Below, piece by piece: positions 13,449-17,109 of a DNA stretch of 17,109 nt. This DNA is from CAZVVG01 sp964630615 (lineage in GTDB: Bacteria; Patescibacteriota; Minisyncoccia; Moranbacterales; UBA2206), in assembly GCA_964630615.1 (NCBI GenBank), contig CAZVVG010000014.1, positions 1 through 17,109 of the forward strand. Reading direction: 5' to 3'. The notes beneath the pieces are model-generated. The model did not search any database, was not told the DNA's origin, and saw only the letters and a program-made list of their open reading frames with translations. The number at the start of each line of letters is the position of its first letter. The first letter of the stretch is position 1. The translations under genes were made by a program, and so were the position numbers.

Positions 13449-15572
13449 ATGCAGAAAAAAAGTCAAAAAGAAATAAGTTCCCGAATGGAGAAACTCAGCC
13501 AGGAAATTGACCGTTGGCGCTACCAATACCACGTTTTGGACCAGCCGGAAGTGACGGACGAAGTTTATGATTCTCTGATGGAAGAATTGCGAAAGTTGGA
13601 AGAGGAATTTCCTCATCTCCGCCTGCCCTACAGCCCGACACAAAGAGTGGGCGGGGAGCCCTTGGCCAGATTCCATAAGGTAAGGCACCGCCTGCGACAG
13701 TGGTCTTTTGACGATGTTTTTGACTTTGAGGAGCTCAAAAAATGGGAAGAAAAAATTGAAAAAATAAAAAACCAGTCGGCAGCCGCTAGGGAAAAACTGG
13801 ATTATTGCGCCGAATTAAAAATTGACGGACTCAAAGTTATTTTGACCTACGAAAAAGGAATTTTTGTTCGGGGAGCGACGCGAGGAGACGGAATAACCGG
13901 TGAAGAGGTGACGGAAAACCTGAAAACGATTGAAAGCCTGCCGCTGCGTCTCAAGCAGCCGGTTTCCTGTGTGGTGGTGGGTGAATGTTTTCTTTCCAAA
14001 AAAGAGCTGGAAAGAATCAACCGGCAAAGAAAAAAAGACGGCGTGAGTCTTTTTGCCAATTCCCGCAACGCGGCGGCCGGTTCCATTCGCCAACTGGATC
14101 CCAAAATCGTGGCCGGAAGAAAGCTGGACAGTTTTATTTACGACCTGGACTGGCTGGAAAAGGAAAAAAATTCTTCCTGGGATTTTCCCGCGACGCAGAC
14201 CGAAGAGCTGGAATTTCTCAAAAAGTTGGGATTCAAAACAAACCCTTTTTCCCGTCTTTGCCGGAACATTCTGGAAATAGAAAATTACTATAAAAACTGG
14301 GCCCGGAAAAGAAATCAGGAAGAATATGAGATTGACGGAATCGTCATAAAGGTCAATTCTCAGAAAATCCAGGACGCTTTGGGCTATACCGGGAAATCCC
14401 CTCGTTGGGGCGTGGCTTATAAATTTCCGGCGGAACAAGTGACGACAGTCGTGGAAGCCATCCGGCTCCAAATCGGCCGGACCGGAGCACTGACCCCGGT
14501 GGCGGTTTTGCGGCCGGTGCGGGTAGCTGGTTCCACTGTCAGCCGGGCGACGCTTCACAATGAAGACGAAATCCGACGGTTGGAATTGAAAATCGGCGAT
14601 ACGGTGGTTATTCAAAAGGCCGGCGACGTGATTCCGGAAGTAGTGACTGTCCTTAAAAACCTAAGAACCGGGAAAGAGATGGCTTTTCGGATGCCCAAAA
14701 GCTGTCCAATTTGCGGCGGGCCGCTCAAAAAGGAAACTCTCAATTCCAAGAGCCAGAAAAAAAGCGCCAATTATTATTGTCTCAATCGGAATTGCTTGGC
14801 GATTGAAAAAGAGCGGATCATACACTTTGTTTCCAAGAAAGGGTTTAATCTTGAGGGCTTGGGAGAGAAAATCGTGGAACAACTTATGGCGGAAGGATTG
14901 GTAATCAAGCCAGCCGATATCTTCAAGTTAAAAAAGGGCGATCTGGAACCGCTCGAAAGATTCGCCGAAAAATCCGCCCAAAATATAATCACGGCGATTG
15001 AAAAAAGCAAAAAAATTACCCTGGAAAAATTTCTCTTTGCCTTGGGCATCCGCCACATTGGAGAAGAAACCGCGGTTTTAATTTCCAAGGCTTTCCGGGG
15101 AGAGCTGGAAAACACCGATTTTCCCCGCTTGGAAATAAAAAGCCTTTCCGATATTATCCGATTTTTTCCTAACCTTACCCAAGAAAACTGGCAAAAGATC
15201 AAGGGCCTTGGAGAAAAATCCGCTGCCAGCTTAAAACAGTGGTTTGACCAGGAAAACCATTTGTCCGAAATGGAACAAATGAGTCAGTCCGGCGTGGAAA
15301 TCTTTCGGGAAAAAAGAAGAAAAACTCCCAAGCGGCTTAGGGGAAAAACTTTAGTGCTGACCGGAGAACTCGGAAGCTTTACAAGAGACCGAGCCAAAGA
15401 TATTATTAGAAAAGAAGGCGGAGAAATTTCTTCCACGGTGAGCTCTCGGACGGATTATCTTTTAGCGGGGGAAAATCCCGGCTCAAAATATCAGAAAGCT
15501 TTGGCACTGGGAATCAGGGTTATTGACGAAGAAGAGTTTAGGAAATTGGTGGGCATAGAGCATAGAGCATAG
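13449..15572 (+). CDS. ligA: NAD+-dependent DNA ligase LigA
   Basis: LigA seals nicks during replication and repair using NAD+. The 707-residue product has the Ia domain motif YHVLDQPEVTDEVYD near the N-terminus. The adenylation site is ELKIDGL, with catalytic Lys124, followed by RGDGITGEEVTEN. An OB fold follows, then a Cys4 zinc finger (Cys419, 422, 444, 449), helix-hairpin-helix repeats and a C-terminal BRCT domain (about residues 627-703, with GKTLVLTGEL). Two starts are plausible. The ATG at 13449 coincides with the predicted transcription start, so it would be leaderless. The ATG at 13485 would give a leader of about 36 nt and a 695-residue protein whose N-terminus aligns better with E. 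coli LigA, with the catalytic Lys at 112 (115 in E. coli). An in-frame TTG at 13416 lies inside the terminator and is rejected. The last residues (GIEHRA) and the stop codon come from a heptanucleotide repeat. Confidence 0.96.
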   Translation: MQKKSQKEISSRMEKLSQEIDRWRYQYHVLDQPEVTDEVYDSLMEELRKLEEEFPHLRLPYSPTQRVGGEPLARFHKVRHRLRQWSFDDVFDFEELKKWEEKIEKIKNQSAAAREKLDYCAELKIDGLKVILTYEKGIFVRGATRGDGITGEEVTENLKTIESLPLRLKQPVSCVVVGECFLSKKELERINRQRKKDGVSLFANSRNAAAGSIRQLDPKIVAGRKLDSFIYDLDWLEKEKNSSWDFPATQTEELEFLKKLGFKTNPFSRLCRNILEIENYYKNWARKRNQEEYEIDGIVIKVNSQKIQDALGYTGKSPRWGVAYKFPAEQVTTVVEAIRLQIGRTGALTPVAVLRPVRVAGSTVSRATLHNEDEIRRLELKIGDTVVIQKAGDVIPEVVTVLKNLRTGKEMAFRMPKSCPICGGPLKKETLNSKSQKKSANYYCLNRNCLAIEKERIIHFVSKKGFNLEGLGEKIVEQLMAEGLVIKPADIFKLKKGDLEPLERFAEKSAQNIITAIEKSKKITLEKFLFALGIRHIGEETAVLISKAFRGELENTDFPRLEIKSLSDIIRFFPNLTQENWQKIKGLGEKSAASLKQWFDQENHLSEMEQMSQSGVEIFREKRRKTPKRLRGKTLVLTGELGSFTRDRAKDIIRKEGGEISSTVSSRTDYLLAGENPGSKYQKALALGIRVIDEEEFRKLVGIEHRA

Positions 15573-15615
15573 AGCATAGAGCATAGAGCATGGAGCATGG
15601 AACATGGAACAGGAA
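15553..15615 (+). repeat. Heptanucleotide tandem repeat at the end of ligA
   Basis: Five perfect copies of GCATAGA (15553-15587) are followed by two GCATGGA copies and two further decayed copies (ACATGGA, ACAGGAA), about nine units in all. The first copies overlap the ligA 3' end and supply its TAG stop; the rest lie in the 106-bp ligA-gatC gap. The graded decay from left to right suggests expansion at the ligA end. Such tracts can change length by replication slippage. Confidence 0.88.
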
Positions 15616-15678
15616 ACAATGTATTGATTGGTGGTGAGTTGGGGGAATTAAAATTTATTTTTAAAGAGAAATAGTTTA

Positions 15679-15960
15679 ATGATAACTAAAGAAGAAGTAA
15701 AACACATTGCCCAGTTGGCGCGGATCGGAGTTTCCGAAAGAGAAGTGGAAAAATTTTCCCAGGATCTTTCGTCAGTTTTGGATTGGGTGGAAGAACTGAA
15801 AGAAGTTGATATCCGGAAAGCGAAAGAAATTAGTTCGGTTTCCGAAAGGAAGAACGCTTTGCGTGAAGACGAACCCCGGAAATTTTCCGAAGCCGATAAG
15901 CTTATTGATCTTTTTCCCGAAAAGGAAGAGCGGTATGCCAAGGTCAAATCGGTTTTGTAA
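15679..15960 (+). CDS. gatC: Aspartyl/glutamyl-tRNA amidotransferase subunit C
   Basis: GatC is the small structural subunit of the GatCAB amidotransferase, which converts Glu-tRNA(Gln) and Asp-tRNA(Asn) to the amidated forms; it wraps GatA and GatB together. The 93-residue length is typical. The N-terminal ITKEEVKHIAQLARIGVSE and central LSSVLDWVEELKEVD are the family signatures, and LREDEPRKF matches the conserved LR-D late motif. The ATG at 15679 follows an AT-rich leader. A weak promoter-like pair lies upstream (TTGATT at 15624 and TAAAAT at 15649, 19-bp spacer), which I do not treat as established. gatA follows after 51 bp. Confidence 0.93.
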   Translation: MITKEEVKHIAQLARIGVSEREVEKFSQDLSSVLDWVEELKEVDIRKAKEISSVSERKNALREDEPRKFSEADKLIDLFPEKEERYAKVKSVL

Positions 15961-16011
15961 CTTTCTAAAAGCTTCAAAGGGAATATATTTTTTATTTTCT
16001 GTTAAGTTTCT

Positions 16012-17109
16012 ATGATTAAGGAATTGCACCAAAAGTTAATCGAGAAAGAAATCACCGCCCAAGAACTCACGCGGGAATATTTTTCTCGCATCCGGGAAAA
16101 GGACCAGGAGATTTTTGCTTATCTCACTTTGTTGGAAGAATCAGCTCTAGCTCAAGCCAGAAAAACGGACGAGAAAATAGCCAAGGGCGAACCACTGGGA
16201 ATGCTGGAAGGGATTCCGGGCGCTATCAAAGATAATCTATGCCTTGAGGGCGTGCGCACCACCGCCGCGTCCAAAATTTTGGACAACTATATTGCCCCTT
16301 ACGACGCTACCGTTGTCAAAAAACTGAAAGAGCAAGGAGCGGTAATTTTAGGAAAAACTAATCTGGATGAATTCGCGATGGGTTCCTCCACGGAAAAAAG
16401 CGCTTACGGAAAGACCAGAAATCCTTTTGACCAGGAAAGGGTACCGGGCGGATCTTCCGGCGGTTCCGCATCCTCGGTGGCGGCCCAAGAANNNNNNNNN
16501 NCTTCGCCGACACCCGATCGATCGAGGTCGACTTCGACGACGCAGCCGCGGTGGCGGCCCAAGAAGCCGTTTGGGCCTTAGGTTCGGACACTGGCGGCTC
16601 CATTCGTCAGCCGGCTTCTTTTTGCCAGGTGGTGGGCCTGAAACCGACTTACGGTCGAGTTTCCCGTTATGGATTAATTTCCATGGCTTCCAGTCTTGAT
16701 CAAATCGGTCCCTTAACCCAAAACGTGGAGGATGCAGCTTTAGTCTTAAGTGCGATTGCGGGTGAGGATAAAAACGACGCGACTTCGGCCCGGAGTTCGA
16801 GTAAACACTACGAAAATTATTTGGAAATTAGCCCGGCGGGAAAAAAAATCGGTTTCGTAAAAGAACATTTTGAAAAGCTAAACCCAAGCAGCAGAAAAAT
16901 AATGGAAAAAGTTTTAAAGCGGTATGAAAAATTAGGGGTGAAGCTTCAGGAAATTAAATTGCCCCACGAACGTTATTCCTTGCCAGTTTACTATCTGATT
17001 ATGTCTTCGGAAGTCAGTTCCAATTTAGCCCGCTTTGACGGCATAAAATACGGAATGAGGATTTTTGATCACAAAGATTCCGACATAAGAGTTAATCCGC
17101 AAGACAGGA
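16012..17109 (+). CDS. gatA: Aspartyl/glutamyl-tRNA amidotransferase subunit A, partial, with an assembly break
   Basis: GatA is the amidase subunit that releases ammonia from glutamine for tRNA amidation. The start MIKELHQKLIEKEITAQEL is typical and is 51 bp after gatC. The catalytic lysine is Lys73 in GAIKDNL, and the Gly/Ser-rich loop is PGGSSGGS with cis-Ser at 148. The frame is then broken at 16492 by ten Ns and 47 unrelated bases. If the 74 bp from 16492 to 16565 are removed, the frame continues as VAAQEAVWALGSDTGGSIRQPAS and puts the nucleophile Ser at 172. The 75- and 24-residue spacings of the Lys-Ser-Ser triad then equal those I recall for S. aureus GatA (79, 154, 178). The remainder (YGRVSRYGLI, SSLDQIGPL) is normal and runs off the right edge. 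The gene is probably intact in the organism. Confidence 0.93.
16475..16565 (+). other. Assembly gap with 17-bp duplication and foreign-looking insert
   Basis: An exact 17-bp direct repeat, CGGTGGCGGCCCAAGAA, occurs at 16475-16491 and 16549-16565, offset by 74 bp. Between the copies are ten Ns (16492-16501) and 47 bases (16502-16548) with 31 G or C by hand count, about 66 percent. The insert reads as FADTRSIEVDFDDAAAVAA in one frame, with almost every third codon position G or C, as expected of a high-GC organism. It has no GatA similarity. The simplest reading is a mis-scaffolded or mis-closed gap in a metagenome assembly. Confidence 0.88.

Noticed and set aside
13815..14615. Open frame of 266 codons on the minus strand inside ligA
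   Set aside because: It lies opposite the well-conserved LigA adenylation and OB domains, and its product looks like no protein family. It is a shadow of the real gene.
16012..16581. gatA as a 189-codon truncated gene or pseudogene
   Set aside because: The truncation comes only from the Ns and the 74-bp duplicated segment; removing them restores a normal GatA with correct active-site spacing. An intein or programmed frameshift is not supported, because the insert is too short and of unrelated composition.
1..17109. CRISPR array, tRNA, rRNA, insertion sequence or alternative genetic code
   Set aside because: No spaced direct repeats, cloverleaf, transposase or terminal inverted repeats were seen, and no gene requires UGA read as an amino acid.

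Overview
The window reads as a chromosomal segment of a Candidate Phyla Radiation (Patescibacteria) bacterium, most likely in the Parcubacteria. This assignment is an inference from gene content and style. It rests on a compact type IV pilus locus with no secretin gene, a stand-alone response regulator between pilB and pilT, A-rich leaders without Shine-Dalgarno sites, very short intergenic spaces and moderate GC. Genes use the standard code; no in-frame UGA was seen inside a recognised gene.

Layout. Positions 1-1706 (minus strand) hold the N-terminal two thirds of a ClpC-type AAA+ unfoldase, which runs off the left edge just inside its second Walker A motif. A 187-bp divergent intergenic region carries a promoter for each direction. 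Positions 1894-13383 (plus strand) hold one long type IV pilus cluster: pilM, pilN, pilO, pilB, a CheY-like regulator, pilT, pilC, the probable major pilin, a Cys-rich second pilin, pilD, then four minor pilins resembling GspH/FimT, PilV/GspI, PilW/GspJ and PilX/GspK. The last minor pilin carries a C-terminal LamG (concanavalin A-like) domain. A compact intrinsic terminator at 13408-13432 closes the cluster. It overlaps the promoter region of ligA (13449-15572). A tract of heptanucleotide repeats supplies the ligA stop codon. gatC and a partial gatA follow.

How the genes fit together. PilM, PilN, PilO and PilC form the inner-membrane platform, PilB and PilT drive extension and retraction, and PilD matures the pilins. 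The H-I-J-K-like minor pilins probably form the initiation and tip complex. No PilP or PilQ lies in the cluster, as expected for a single-membrane cell. The K-type pilin lacks Glu5, as tip-capping GspK proteins do, so its LamG domain would sit at the pilus tip as a candidate host- or surface-binding adhesin. The LamG-coding stretch is far more AT-rich than the machinery genes, which hints at separate acquisition or rapid diversification.

An assembly defect lies in gatA. A 10-N gap plus 47 bases of high-GC, foreign-looking sequence is flanked by an exact 17-bp duplication. Removing 74 bp restores the reading frame and the expected spacing of the amidase catalytic triad.
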